DNA of 47,309 bases, from NCBI GenBank assembly GCA_028706745.1, contig JAQTVM010000013.1, positions 1-47,309 on the forward strand. Direction: 5' to 3'. The stretch comes from Candidatus Nanoarchaeia archaeon (GTDB lineage: Archaea > Nanobdellota > Nanobdellia > SCGC-AAA011-G17 > GW2011-AR17). A program made the position numbers and the translations under genes. Position 1 is the stretch's first letter, and each line of letters begins with the position of its first letter. This document shows positions 7,665 to 15,810 of the stretch, piece after piece. The notes under the pieces were generated by a model that made no database searches, was not told the DNA's origin, and saw nothing but the letters and a program-made list of their open reading frames with translations.

Positions 7665-7982
7665 TTACTTAACTTTCTTTGCAGTTTCTTCCTTGATTAC
7701 CCTGATTTTCCGGAACTTTTTTGATTTTTGCACTGCCTTTGTGACTGCTGTGAAAATTGTTGCCAGAATAACTATAAGTGCAATAAATGATTCCCAATAC
7801 ATCCACGTAACCTTGCTCCAATTCATTATAAGCGTGCCTGCCGCAGGCTCCAATCCCTTATATATATAGACAAATCCGACTATGAAACCTGTTGCTATTG
7901 CTGTTGCGGGATATAATACAAAGCAAACAAGCGCAAGAATAAGAAAGCTTAGAATCCAGAGCATCCAGTATGTTTGGCGCAT
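7665..7982 (-). CDS. Small membrane protein, downstream of thioredoxin reductase
   Basis: 105 aa with three hydrophobic segments: the N-terminal LWILSFLILALVCFVLYPA, then a segment around IATGFIVGFVYIY, and SFIALIVILATIFTAVTKA. A basic tail follows (KKFRKIRVIKEETAKKVK), probably cytoplasmic. No known family is recognised. It begins one base after the trxB stop on the same strand, so it is almost certainly co-transcribed, but a redox role is only guilt by association; there are no cysteine pairs. Confidence 0.7.
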   Translation of the reverse strand: MRQTYWMLWILSFLILALVCFVLYPATAIATGFIVGFVYIYKGLEPAAGTLIMNWSKVTWMYWESFIALIVILATIFTAVTKAVQKSKKFRKIRVIKEETAKKVK

Positions 7983-7983
7983 T

Positions 7984-8868
7984 TTATATCCCCTTTAGGT
8001 AATTGTATGCTGTATTTGCCGCAATAGCCCCTTCGCCGGCTGCTGTGATTATTTGTTTTAATGAAGTCCTGTTTGTTATATTGCCTGCTGCAAATATTCC
8101 CTTAACATTTGTTTTTTGTTCATTGTCTGCTTTTATGTAGCTTTTTTCAAGCTTAATTTTCAATTGGTTTGCAAGCTCTGTGGAAGGCTCCAAGCCGACC
8201 TCAATGAATACTCCTTCTGCTTTTATTTCTTTTCCGTTTTTCAGCTTTATTGTATTTACGAATTTATCTCCTTTAATTTCTGATGGCTCTCCGTTTAATA
8301 CTTTGATTTTATTGCTTTTCTTTATTATTTCCAAAGAGGATGCATCTGCACTTGGCTGGCTCCTGCTTAAGATTGTAACACTTTTTGCATATTCATTTAG
8401 CATCAAGGCAGCCATAACTGCCGAGTTTGAAGCGCCTATCACGACAACATCTTTCTCAGCGAACAATGGACCGTCGCAAGTCACGCAATAGCTTACTCCC
8501 TTGCCTGTGAATTCCTTTTCTCCCTTGATATTAAGTTTTTTATGCTTTAATCCTGACGCGAGAATTATCGCCCTTGATTCAAACTCATTTCCGCCTGCTT
8601 TAACAACAAATGCCTTTCCCTTCTTTTTTATTGAATCAGCCTCAGCCTGCTTTAGCTCAGCGCCTGCTTTTACTGCCTGAGCCATCATCTTCCGGACAAG
8701 TTCTGTTCCGTTTATCTGCTCATATCCAGGATAGTTCCAAATCTCGTGCGCATAGGAAATCTGCCCCATATCTGCATACAGAACAAGGGTTTTCAAATGA
8801 TATCTTGCGGCGTATATTGCCGCTGTGCAGCCCGCAGGGCCTGCCCCTATTATGATTAAGTCGTACAT
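7984..8868 (-). CDS. trxB: Thioredoxin reductase
   Basis: 294 aa. An N-terminal FAD-binding GxGxxG (IIIGAGPAGCTAAIYAAR, residues 5-22) and the redox-active CVTC pair (C128, C131) place it in the low-molecular-weight thioredoxin reductase family. The second nucleotide-binding site VVVIGASNSAVMAALML normally binds NADPH. Here the glycine pattern is GxSxxA, so cofactor preference may differ. The C-terminal block GIFAAGNITN corresponds to the usual GxFAAGD FAD contact, with N in place of D. It reduces thioredoxin-like proteins in the cytoplasm; no thioredoxin gene is in the window. Confidence 0.92.
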   Translation of the reverse strand: MYDLIIIGAGPAGCTAAIYAARYHLKTLVLYADMGQISYAHEIWNYPGYEQINGTELVRKMMAQAVKAGAELKQAEADSIKKKGKAFVVKAGGNEFESRAIILASGLKHKKLNIKGEKEFTGKGVSYCVTCDGPLFAEKDVVVIGASNSAVMAALMLNEYAKSVTILSRSQPSADASSLEIIKKSNKIKVLNGEPSEIKGDKFVNTIKLKNGKEIKAEGVFIEVGLEPSTELANQLKIKLEKSYIKADNEQKTNVKGIFAAGNITNRTSLKQIITAAGEGAIAANTAYNYLKGI

Positions 8869-8952
8869 GGTTCTAGTAGTGCTGTTTATGGTTTATAATT
8901 GTTTGCAAGATTTTCCGTTAGATTTATAAGCCCCTGCTAATACGCCTGTCTT

Positions 8953-9828
8953 ATGGCAAAAACATATTGTTTTGGGCTTCTGGCAGCCGCCATGATGTCT
9001 TATGCCGCGTGCCCTCAAAGAGCAGGGCAAGTTACAGAAGCGCAGCCGCCTTTGGTTTCGCAGGCTTCCCCCTCTGCTTCTGAATCCTCTTCTCATTACA
9101 TGTATTCAACGCTTGAGAATCTGTGCAATGCAGAAGACAATGTTGTAAGAGGCGGGCTGGTGATAAAAGAGCTTGTGAAAATGGGAATGGATTACTCAGT
9201 GCAGCTGTTTGAAATATCCGGAAACAATTACAGGAACATAATAGCAAAGATTGATGCTGATAATGAAGAGCATAATCTTGCTTTCACGGCGCATTACGAC
9301 AGGGTTGATGCAGGCTGCGGAGTTGTTGACAACGGCTCGGGCGTTGCAGTGCTTTTGGAAATGATAAGGGAGATTAAGGAAAAACCAAACAACAATGATT
9401 TGACATTTATCTTTTTTGACGCAGAGGAAAGGGGCTTGTGGGGCTCCAGGCATTATGTTGCAAATACTGATGACACGTTTGAAGCTGTCTTTAACATTGA
9501 CATGGCGGGATATGGAGACTCGCTGATGATATCAGGGGGAGTGCATAATCGCAGGGGTGAATTCATACCAACAACCGAATATCTTAACAATCTGATAATT
9601 GAGCTTTGCAATGAGAACTCAATTCCTTATATTCTTACTGAAGACAAGTGGACAGACAATGTCAGCTTTAATGCAGCCGGATTGCCTGCAGCGTCTGTTG
9701 TAAGGATTAACTCAGCCCTTCCATACCCTTATCCGATTCACAATGAAATGGATAATATGTCAATAATTGACATCGATGCGCTCGCCTCAAGCAAGGATTT
9801 TATGCTGGATATTCTGAGAAGGTATTAA
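8953..9828 (+). CDS. Secreted M28-family zinc aminopeptidase
   Basis: 291 aa. An N-terminal signal region (residues 1-20) ends in SYAAC, a possible lipobox that would anchor the enzyme through C20. The metal ligands of the di-zinc M28 fold are visible: H114 and D116 (TAHYD), bridging D126 (VVDNGSG), catalytic E158 and ligand E159 (DAEERG), D183 (NIDMAG) and a late His in YPIHNEMDN. Members release N-terminal amino acids from peptides outside the cell. The TATA box AGATTTATAAG at 8918-8928 precedes the ATG by about 25-30 nt. The 3' end overlaps the convergent HtpX gene by 4 bases. Confidence 0.9.
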   Translation: MAKTYCFGLLAAAMMSYAACPQRAGQVTEAQPPLVSQASPSASESSSHYMYSTLENLCNAEDNVVRGGLVIKELVKMGMDYSVQLFEISGNNYRNIIAKIDADNEEHNLAFTAHYDRVDAGCGVVDNGSGVAVLLEMIREIKEKPNNNDLTFIFFDAEERGLWGSRHYVANTDDTFEAVFNIDMAGYGDSLMISGGVHNRRGEFIPTTEYLNNLIIELCNENSIPYILTEDKWTDNVSFNAAGLPAASVVRINSALPYPYPIHNEMDNMSIIDIDALASSKDFMLDILRRY

Positions 9829-10781
9829 TCTCTTTTCTGCAAATGGGAAAGGTGCTTTATTCTCTTGAGCATATTAGGGTGTGTAGTAAAAATCTCCATT
9901 ATTTTCTCCCCTTTTGAAAGCTTTATGCTTTTATCTCTCAGCGCACTTAATTCATGCCTGTCAATTGTGCCGCTCATGTCAGAATCAATCGCCTTTAATT
10001 CCTTTATATCAATCTCTGCGTGAGCAGGGTCATTTGCAAAGAAAGCCCTGCATCCCTCAACGTGCTTTAACTCCTGTTTTGATGCTTTTGCAGAGCCATA
10101 AACCAATTTATACAATGCAGATGCAAGCTCGTGCGGGTCGTTTCCCAATTGAACAGAACCCTTGTCAGCGTAATATTCCCTTATTCTTGAGCCGTACAGG
10201 ACAAGCAGGTTAGTTACAAAATAAAGAACCAAGGCGCCTACCCCTATTGCAACTGCCCCCCCTTGGTTTTCCCTGTTCCTGCTCCACAAAAAGCTTTGCG
10301 CAGCGAACCAGCAAAGCATCGGGACAACGCTAAGAAGCGTAATTATCGTGACATCCCTGTTCTTGATATGCGAAATCTCGTGCCCCATTACTGCCTTCAG
10401 CTCTTTTTCAGTGAGGGTGTTCATTATGCCCCTTGTTGCGCAAACCCTTCCGTCTCTTATGCTTCTTCCGAATGCAAATGCGTTTGGAACGTGCCAATCT
10501 GAGACAGCAACCTTCGGCTTTGGTATGCCTGCTTTCTTGGCAAGCTCATCAATCATCTTGTGCAGCTTGGGCTCTTCTTTTTCAGTAACATATCTTATTT
10601 TCATTGTCCATTCAATTATCTTTGGGCCGATCATGTACTGGAGAATTATCATTCCAATTGCAAACACAAGGTAAAAATAAAAGTTAGTCACTCCTGCGTA
10701 TCTTGCAACGCCGCTTACAAGCCCGAAGACTATTGCAAACATCACTCCCAAGAGCAAATACATCCTTACCTGAAGCCACAT
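9825..10781 (-). CDS. htpX: HtpX-like membrane metalloprotease (M48) with an EF-hand-like loop
   Basis: 318 aa. The zinc motif HEISH is at 134-138 and the third ligand lies in REYYADKGS (Glu202). Hydrophobic segments are at about 7-25, 35-52, 145-165 and 176-197. HtpX cleaves misfolded membrane proteins on the cytoplasmic face. Residues 266-277 (DSDMSGTIDRHE) are a textbook EF-hand calcium loop: Asp at 1, 3 and 9, Ser 5, Gly 6, Ile 8 and Glu 12. It follows NDPAHAEIDIKELKAI and precedes the conserved TTHPNMLKRI tail. Calcium binding is inferred from the motif only. The gene is monocistronic by spacing. Confidence 0.9.
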   Translation of the reverse strand: MWLQVRMYLLLGVMFAIVFGLVSGVARYAGVTNFYFYLVFAIGMIILQYMIGPKIIEWTMKIRYVTEKEEPKLHKMIDELAKKAGIPKPKVAVSDWHVPNAFAFGRSIRDGRVCATRGIMNTLTEKELKAVMGHEISHIKNRDVTIITLLSVVPMLCWFAAQSFLWSRNRENQGGAVAIGVGALVLYFVTNLLVLYGSRIREYYADKGSVQLGNDPHELASALYKLVYGSAKASKQELKHVEGCRAFFANDPAHAEIDIKELKAIDSDMSGTIDRHELSALRDKSIKLSKGEKIMEIFTTHPNMLKRIKHLSHLQKRD

Positions 10782-10835
10782 GTTGTTTTCACCTTTGATT
10801 TTTATTTCCTGCGCTCTTTTTAAGCATTACGCATT

Positions 10836-11369
10836 TTAATTGGAATGCTTTTTTACAATTTCCAGAACCTTGTCTACAACTTCATCCAATGTGAGACGTG
10901 TTGTGTCAATCACATAATCAAAATTCTTTGGGTTATAGCAGTCAATATTATAATACTTGCCGTATCTTTGCCTGTCATTATCCATTCTTTTTTTCAAGTC
11001 ATCAACAACCTCTTCTATTGCCGCGTAAGCCCTCTCAGAACTTCTCTGGTCTTTGAAGATTCTTGAAGCCGCGACATTCAGTTCGCAGTCAAAATAAATC
11101 TTTACTGACTGCGGCATGAAATAAAATGACAGCCTGCCCTCATTGACGAAGTTATCACCTTTTTTCCCCAGCTTTCTCTGGTATTCGTCAACCATCTCGT
11201 CAGTGTTTTCGGGCAGGCTGTTGAATTGGTCTATTGTAAGCCCCCTTTCTTCGGCAATCTTTCTTCTTATCTTGCCCATTGAATAGAAATCATATCCTAA
11301 CTTTTCGGCAATCAGCCTGGCAGCAGTTGACTTTCCTGCTCCGGGCACGCCTCCGATTGTAATCTGCAT
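10836..11369 (-). CDS. cmk: Archaeal-type cytidylate kinase
   Basis: 177 aa. The P-loop GGVPGAGKSTAARLIAEKLG starts at residue 7. FYSMGKIRRKIAEERGLT, and later DRQRYGKYYNIDCYNPKNFDYVIDTT, match the short archaeal CMP kinase family (about 180 aa). The enzyme phosphorylates CMP or dCMP with ATP in pyrimidine nucleotide synthesis. A general AAA_18-type nucleoside kinase is the alternative. In many archaea this gene sits among ribosomal genes; here it is 69 bp downstream of the aIF2-gamma gene on the same strand and may share its transcript. Confidence 0.86.
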   Translation of the reverse strand: MQITIGGVPGAGKSTAARLIAEKLGYDFYSMGKIRRKIAEERGLTIDQFNSLPENTDEMVDEYQRKLGKKGDNFVNEGRLSFYFMPQSVKIYFDCELNVAASRIFKDQRSSERAYAAIEEVVDDLKKRMDNDRQRYGKYYNIDCYNPKNFDYVIDTTRLTLDEVVDKVLEIVKKHSN

Positions 11370-11438
11370 ACAGAGGAGATTATTTTGCTAATATAAAAAC
11401 ATTTTAGCAACTGGAATATGGATATTGCAGAATATACT

Positions 11439-13013
11439 TCACTTAATCATTCCATAACCAATCAACCTGAACCTGTGCCCCAATAATCTTGATAAAGTAA
11501 TCCTGTCTGTTTTTCTTGCGCATACAGGCCTTTTCAGCGCAATATGGAAGCAGTCCTTGGATATTGCATTTACAACCCCGGTTGTAACGCTTGAATTCAC
11601 GTTAAGCATCAAGGCTTCACCTTTTTTTACAGGCTCAACAGCGATTTCTTTTTCAGAGCCAACAACCCTTTCCAAAAGTTTTGGCATCAAGTCAAATTCA
11701 GTCCATACATCAGGCAATTTTCCGGGCAAGCCGATAATGTTTCCGTCCAATGCGTCTGCCTTTACAAGCGCAGGATCCAACTTTGTCAATACTGCAATTG
11801 AGCCTCCCGGACCTGCATCATCTATCGGTTCTTCTCCTGTTCGCAGGCTTACAATCTCGGTTGCTATCGGAATCCAGGTTACTTTTCCTTCCTTTTCTGT
11901 CTTTCTTCCCGGCTTTATTTCAATCTTCTGCCCTTTCTTCAAAATTCCTTCCTTTAATGCGCCGCCAAGTATTCCGCCGACAAGCTTTTCAGGCAGTGCG
12001 CCGGGCTTGTTAACGTCAAAGCTTCTGGCGACAAACATCAGCGGGTCTTTTGCGGAATCCCTTGCAGGAGTCTTGAAAAGTTCTTCTATTGCGAATATCA
12101 GGGCGTCAATGTTAATTCCCTGCTGCGCAACCATTGGAATAACAGGGGCGTTTTCCGCAAAAGTGCCTTTTGTGAAAGCCCTTATCTGGTCATAATTAGT
12201 CATTACCTCTTCTTCTGAAACCAAATCAATCTTGTTCTGGACAATGATTATGTTTTTTACTCCTCCGAAATCAAGCGCCATCAAGTGCTCTTTTGTCTGC
12301 GGCTGAGGGCAAGGCTCGTTTGCCGCAACAAGAAGTATTGCGCAGTCCATTATTGCAGAGCCAGAAAGCATTGTTGCCATAAGTGTTTCGTGCCCCGGCG
12401 CGTCAACAAATGACACTTTTCTTAACGGAATGCATACTGAATCGCATTTCGGGCATATTGCCGATGAAGTGTATGCTGCGTACCCTTCGCATTTAGGACA
12501 TTTATAGAATATTGCATTTGCATAGCCGAGCCTGATTGTGATGCCTCTTTTTATTTCTTCGCTGTGAGTGTCTGTCCATTTGTTTGTAAGCCTTGATACT
12601 AATGTTGTTTTTCCATGGTCAACGTGCCCAATCATTCCTATGTTAATTTCAGGCTGGACTTTTGCCAGTTGTGGAAGCTCCCTGTGCTCTTTCTTGGGCT
12701 CTGAAGGCGCTTCCTGCTTTTTTGCTTTTTCTTTCTTTGGTTTTTTTGCTTTTTCTTTATTGGCTGCATCTGCCCTGATTATCTGCTCTTTTTCTTTCTT
12801 CTCTTTCTTTTTCGGCTTTTCTGCTTTTAATTTCTTTTCTTTTTTCGGCTCTGCAGGCAAAATAGCGGCTTTTGCCTCCGGCTCTTCCTTTGGCAATTCC
12901 TGCGAAGCGGGCTGAATTTCGGGAGCCAATGGGGCTGCAATCGGCTCTTCCTGCTTTGATTCTGCCTTTACTTCATTTTTTGCTTCAGCTGCATCTTTTT
13001 TCTTTCTCGCCAT
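11439..13013 (-). CDS. eif2g: Translation initiation factor aIF2 gamma subunit, with long charged N-terminal extension
   Basis: 524 aa, about 110 longer than the usual 410-415. Residues 1-118 are low complexity, rich in Lys, Glu, Ala and Pro (repeats such as KKEKKEK and PKKEKAKK). The canonical GTPase begins around 120: G1 GHVDHGKTT (129-137), a switch region with KRGITIRLGYA, a zinc knuckle (CPKCEG and CPKCDS), G3 DAPGH and G4 NKID, then domains 2 and 3 to the C-terminus RLIGYGMIK. The protein delivers initiator Met-tRNA to the small ribosomal subunit. The extension is continuous with the core (no stop or frameshift), and the ATG is followed directly by basic residues, so I regard it as real. 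Confidence 0.95.
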   Translation of the reverse strand: MARKKKDAAEAKNEVKAESKQEEPIAAPLAPEIQPASQELPKEEPEAKAAILPAEPKKEKKLKAEKPKKKEKKEKEQIIRADAANKEKAKKPKKEKAKKQEAPSEPKKEHRELPQLAKVQPEINIGMIGHVDHGKTTLVSRLTNKWTDTHSEEIKRGITIRLGYANAIFYKCPKCEGYAAYTSSAICPKCDSVCIPLRKVSFVDAPGHETLMATMLSGSAIMDCAILLVAANEPCPQPQTKEHLMALDFGGVKNIIIVQNKIDLVSEEEVMTNYDQIRAFTKGTFAENAPVIPMVAQQGINIDALIFAIEELFKTPARDSAKDPLMFVARSFDVNKPGALPEKLVGGILGGALKEGILKKGQKIEIKPGRKTEKEGKVTWIPIATEIVSLRTGEEPIDDAGPGGSIAVLTKLDPALVKADALDGNIIGLPGKLPDVWTEFDLMPKLLERVVGSEKEIAVEPVKKGEALMLNVNSSVTTGVVNAISKDCFHIALKRPVCARKTDRITLSRLLGHRFRLIGYGMIK

Positions 13014-13059
13014 TTGTTATAGAAAACAAGAAATCCTTTATAAATCTATAGGAAGGAAT

Positions 13060-13911
13060 TCACTTGAAGTGCTTCATCGTGCTTTCAAGTATCTGGCCTG
13101 CAATCTTCTCGTTAGAGCTTATGACAACCTCTATTGATGTTTTCTTCTCAAACACCTCTGACGCGAGCCTGCTGATGTCAATCTCGCTCATCTTTTTTCC
13201 CAGCAGCATTCCGAGCTTTTTCCTCAGCTCAGCAGGCAGATAAATCTGTATTACTGTGTTTCCAACAATCAGCAGCTCGCATACATCTGCGCAAGGTACG
13301 CCTGTCTTTGCCTTGTAGCCCATTTTCCTGTAAAAACAGGCAGCCCACCTGTCTGCGTCAGTGTTTCCGCTGCAAAGCCTGTAGATTCTTATTCCCTGCT
13401 TTTTTGCAGCAACCGCCTTGTTGTACTCTGCTCTCAGGTAGAATAAAGGCGCCCACTCGTGAGTGTGATGCATGCAGATTATCTTGTTTTTCGAGGTGAA
13501 TATGGAGTGCTTCTGGAGATAGTAAAGGTATTTTTCAGTGTCAAAGTATGTTTCAAAAGTCAGGACATTGATTTCACCTTCCTTTCTTGCTTCCTTCAGC
13601 CCTTCAATCGCTGTTGTCTTCTGCTTTGTAAAATAATTTGAGCTTACTATTTCAGTGAAGTCGTGCAGCCGTTTGACCCAATCATCTGCAATTTCATACC
13701 CTTCCTTTGTCCGCTCCAATACTGCCTCTTCAACAAGCTCCTTTACCGCCTTGTACACTGCCTGGTATGTCACATTTCTTCCAAACCTCTTTTTTATTGC
13801 TGCGTGCAGCTTTTTTGCAGTCAGGGGCCAGTCAGACGAGAGAATTGAAATGATGTAATCCTTTACAGAAGCTCCTTTCTCAAGCGAAGGGAGGGTAAGG
13901 CTGAATGACAT
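13060..13911 (-). CDS. Winged-helix transcriptional regulator with C-terminal sensor-like domain
   Basis: 283 aa. Residues 15-80 are a winged helix: VKDYIISILSSDWPLTAKKL, VTYQAVYKAVKELVE and VLERTKEGYEIADDW. The remaining 200 residues form an alpha/beta domain with several Cys and His (MHHTHEWAPLFYL, RLCSGNTDADRWAA, VPCADVCELL), which resembles ligand- or effector-sensing domains of archaeal TrmB-like regulators, but I cannot name it. The TATA box (TTTAAATA on the minus strand, 13932-13939) lies about 25 nt before the ATG, so the message is leaderless. Repeats of TTTTGGTT lie immediately upstream of it and may be the protein's own operator. Confidence 0.8.
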   Translation of the reverse strand: MSFSLTLPSLEKGASVKDYIISILSSDWPLTAKKLHAAIKKRFGRNVTYQAVYKAVKELVEEAVLERTKEGYEIADDWVKRLHDFTEIVSSNYFTKQKTTAIEGLKEARKEGEINVLTFETYFDTEKYLYYLQKHSIFTSKNKIICMHHTHEWAPLFYLRAEYNKAVAAKKQGIRIYRLCSGNTDADRWAACFYRKMGYKAKTGVPCADVCELLIVGNTVIQIYLPAELRKKLGMLLGKKMSEIDISRLASEVFEKKTSIEVVISSNEKIAGQILESTMKHFK

Positions 13912-13945
13912 AAATGGAAGAAACCGAAATTCCTATTTAAACATT

Positions 13946-13998
13946 TGCTTTTTGGTTAATGAAAATAAACCTTTTGGTTGCTTAAATTCTAAACCTTA
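13946..13998. promoter_or_regulatory. Candidate operator upstream of the 13060-13911 regulator
   Basis: The motif TTTTGGTT occurs twice in direct orientation (around 13950 and 13972), with reversed partners AAACC nearby (13968, 13992). The cluster lies immediately upstream of the regulator's TATA box, where an archaeal activator or repressor would contact the TFB/TBP region. It could equally serve the divergent small-gene operon beginning at 14200. There is no experimental support; the repeat pattern is all I see. Confidence 0.4.
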
Positions 13999-14049
13999 TT
14001 TTAATAACCTCTTTTGGAAATATCTGTCTTAGGCATTAATTTGCCGGAG

Positions 14050-14195
14050 AAAAAGAGGCATCGGAAGCTCGCTTCCGGGCCACTTTTTTGAAACAAAAAA
14101 GAGGTCGTGGAATCTGTTCCGGTTCCGCACTTTTTGGGCTCCCGACGGAGCCCTCCTGGGTGAGCAGCCGGAACGCTGTTTAAAAAAGAGGTGGT
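14050..14195 (+). repeat. Two-and-a-part tandem repeat with strong hairpins, before the small-gene operon
   Basis: Two imperfect units starting AAAAAGAGG are about 46 bp apart (14050 and 14096). Both continue into GGAA-n-CT-n-TTCCGG and end at CACTTTTT; the beginning of a third unit at 14182 provides the SD of the gene at 14200. Hairpins inside are CGGAAGC-TC-GCTTCCG (14062-14077), CTTTTTTG-AAA-CAAAAAAG (14083-14101) and GGGCTCC-CGAC-GGAGCCC (14136-14153). The stretch is clearly richer in GC than its surroundings. It may be a structured RNA leader, a terminator array or the edge of an inserted element. Confidence 0.65.
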
Positions 14196-14199
14196 AAGT

Positions 14200-14319
14200 A
14201 TGGAACAAATCAATCTAGAAAGAACTATGCGGGCTGGGGCTTTGAGAAAAGCTGTTTTTGCGGCAGAAGTGCTTGGGGAAGATGCCGTGCTTATGGCTCT
14301 TCACAGGAGCTCGGCATGA
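14200..14319 (+). CDS. Small unrecognised protein, first gene of the small-gene operon
   Basis: 39 aa starting MEQINLERTMRAGALRK and ending in LHRSSA. It is too short for homology judgement but has good translation signals: GAGGTGG (14188-14194) six bases before the ATG, and an ATGA overlap with the next gene. The sequence is predicted helical with basic and hydrophobic faces. It could be a real small protein or a leader that couples translation of the operon. Confidence 0.5.
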   Translation: MEQINLERTMRAGALRKAVFAAEVLGEDAVLMALHRSSA

Positions 14320-14612
14320 AATCGCAGTTTCTCAAGTGCACCTGCAGGGACGCGATGCTTCCCGGAGAGAAGATAGTGACTTTCCGCGTCACAAAGCACG
14401 CGATGAAGCCTTACAGGGGAAAGGATGAAAACACTTTCTGCTGGCTTGTGCAGGAAAATCAGCTTGTGGCAGAGGGAAGCGCTGCATTGATGCGGATAAG
14501 CCCGAGATTTTTTATTGATTCAGAAGCGGCAATAACCCTGGACATGTACGGCGAGCCTGTCTGGTGCTATGTGCCTGTAGAGGATATCGTTGAAAAGGAG
14601 GAGGGAGAATGA
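14316..14612 (+). CDS. Unrecognised small protein, paralog A of the operon family
   Basis: 98 aa. It shares with the genes at 15493 and 15794 an N-terminal block (MKSQFLKC; the others have MKYLKC and MKYYLKC), then a GEKIVTFRV-like strand and a C-terminal VPVEDIVEK block. The middle differs in length and sequence. The alternation of short strands suggests a small beta-rich domain. Several cysteines are present but no metal-binding pattern. It overlaps both neighbours by ATGA, so it is translated as part of the operon. I know no family for it. Confidence 0.7.
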   Translation: MKSQFLKCTCRDAMLPGEKIVTFRVTKHAMKPYRGKDENTFCWLVQENQLVAEGSAALMRISPRFFIDSEAAITLDMYGEPVWCYVPVEDIVEKEEGE

Positions 14613-15205
14613 AAAAAATAGAATTGGAGAGATTAATCTCAAAAAGAAAAAAAGAAGCGCAGGACAAGGGGCTGCTTGAAAAGGCGGTTCTTGTTGTAAG
14701 GGACATTGGAAGGGCAACAAAGGGATATCAGGACTATGACGGCTATGGCTATGCAGGCTATGTGAACACAGAATGGTGCTTTGAGCATGACGGATTCAAG
14801 CTTAGCAAAAGCATAAACTTCGGGACAAGCTATAGGTATGACTTGCTGATTATTTCTGACAGCAAGGCAGTATTTTTTGCAAAATATGGCAGCTCCAGGA
14901 CTTCCTGCCATGAAATTGAAAACAAAGAAAAAGAACTGGATGCCAAGAAGCTAAGTGAATTTATTGTATTGCCTGTGTTTAACACAAGAATATATTCCCA
15001 GAGGCTTGAGCCGGTGCAAATATGCCAATACCTGCCCGGAAACTGGGAAGATATGCTAAACACTTATGCTGCAGACCCAAAAGGCGCTATGAAGAGAATA
15101 GCTGAAGAACAAAGGCAGAAGCAATACGATGAATCTCCTGAAGCAGGCTCGTCTGATTTGGAAACTGCCTTGAATAATTTCGGAATAAAAAGGAGGGGAA
15201 AATGA
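14609..15205 (+). CDS. Unrecognised 198-aa cytoplasmic protein of the small-gene operon
   Basis: 198 aa with a charged helical N-terminus (LERLISKRKKEAQDKGLLEK) and a region rich in Tyr and Gly (GYQDYDGYGYAGYVNTEW, about 39-56). An alpha/beta stretch follows, with YDLLIISDSKAVFFAKYG and a strongly charged tail. No signal peptide or membrane segment is seen. The SD GGAGGAGGGA is directly upstream, and the gene overlaps both neighbours by ATGA. It is the largest member of the operon and may be its main effector or scaffold, but there is no direct evidence of activity. Confidence 0.7.
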   Translation: MKKIELERLISKRKKEAQDKGLLEKAVLVVRDIGRATKGYQDYDGYGYAGYVNTEWCFEHDGFKLSKSINFGTSYRYDLLIISDSKAVFFAKYGSSRTSCHEIENKEKELDAKKLSEFIVLPVFNTRIYSQRLEPVQICQYLPGNWEDMLNTYAADPKGAMKRIAEEQRQKQYDESPEAGSSDLETALNNFGIKRRGK

Positions 15206-15474
15206 ACAAGGACTATACGAACGAAGACTTGGAAGCAAGCCTGAAAAGGGCTTTTGCTGACGGAAGGGCTGACTATATCATAATGGACGGGCGTGCAATG
15301 AGAAGTCGGTTCCTGGTGGACAGCGTAAATTACGGGATAGAGCAAGGATGGCTTAAGCCGGGAAAAGACATAGATGAAGATGAAGTATTAGGGCAGGGGC
15401 TGGGGCAATATTTTGCATATACCTACAGGCTGACTGAAAAAGGAAAGAAATATTTTAATATAAGGAGTGTATGA
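15202..15474 (+). CDS. Small protein with winged-helix-like C-terminus
   Basis: 90 aa. The end YTYRLTEKGKKYFNI strongly resembles the last strand and helix of many archaeal winged-helix regulators (YxLTxKGxxxL), and the preceding EDLEASLKRAFADGRADY reads as a helix pair. It may bind DNA and control its own operon, but the recognition helix is not obvious. The SD AGGAGGGG lies at 15191-15198, and the start overlaps the preceding stop (ATGA). Confidence 0.62.
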   Translation: MNKDYTNEDLEASLKRAFADGRADYIIMDGRAMRSRFLVDSVNYGIEQGWLKPGKDIDEDEVLGQGLGQYFAYTYRLTEKGKKYFNIRSV

Positions 15475-15492
15475 TGAAAAGGAGGAAGAAAA

Positions 15493-15810
15493 ATGAAATA
15501 TCTGAAATGCAAGTATGAAGAAGGCATGTTCCCTAATGAGAAGATAATCACATTTAGGGTTCTGGCAAAGCCGATAATGCCTTTTGGCATAGAGGAATCA
15601 GACGGCACTTACAAGTTCCATTGGTTCCTGCAAGTGCCTGGGCTTGTCTGCGTTGACAGTGAGAATGCACTGATGCCAATAAATCCTTTTTACATGGATA
15701 AAACAAAGGCGGCTTTCAGGGTATCAGTTGACCAGGAAGTAAGGGATTGTGTTGTGCGTTTGGAAGACATTGTGGAAACAAGGAGGGAACAAAATGAAAT
15801 ACTATCTTAA
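15493..15810 (+). CDS. Unrecognised small protein, paralog B of the operon family
   Basis: 105 aa. It is the best match to the gene at 14316: MKYLKCKYEEGMFPNEKIITFRV aligns with its first 26 residues (shown here as blocks LKC, EKI, TFRV), and CVVRLEDIVET aligns with CYVPVEDIVEK. The central ENALMPINPFYMD also matches SAALMRISPRFFID. The SD GGAGG at 15481-15485 is eight bases before the ATG. The 3' end runs 17 bases into the next paralog. Function is unknown; being kept as three diverged copies in one operon suggests distinct partners. Confidence 0.7.
   Translation: MKYLKCKYEEGMFPNEKIITFRVLAKPIMPFGIEESDGTYKFHWFLQVPGLVCVDSENALMPINPFYMDKTKAAFRVSVDQEVRDCVVRLEDIVETRREQNEILS

Noticed and set aside
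11557-12195. 212-residue plus-strand frame inside the aIF2 gamma gene
   Set aside because: It is antisense to a highly conserved GTPase; Ser/Pro/Phe-rich composition is typical of antisense frames.
14001-14213. 70-residue minus-strand frame across the hairpin repeat
   Set aside because: It reads through repeated hairpins, has no SD or TATA box, and is covered by the plus-strand repeat and first gene of the operon.
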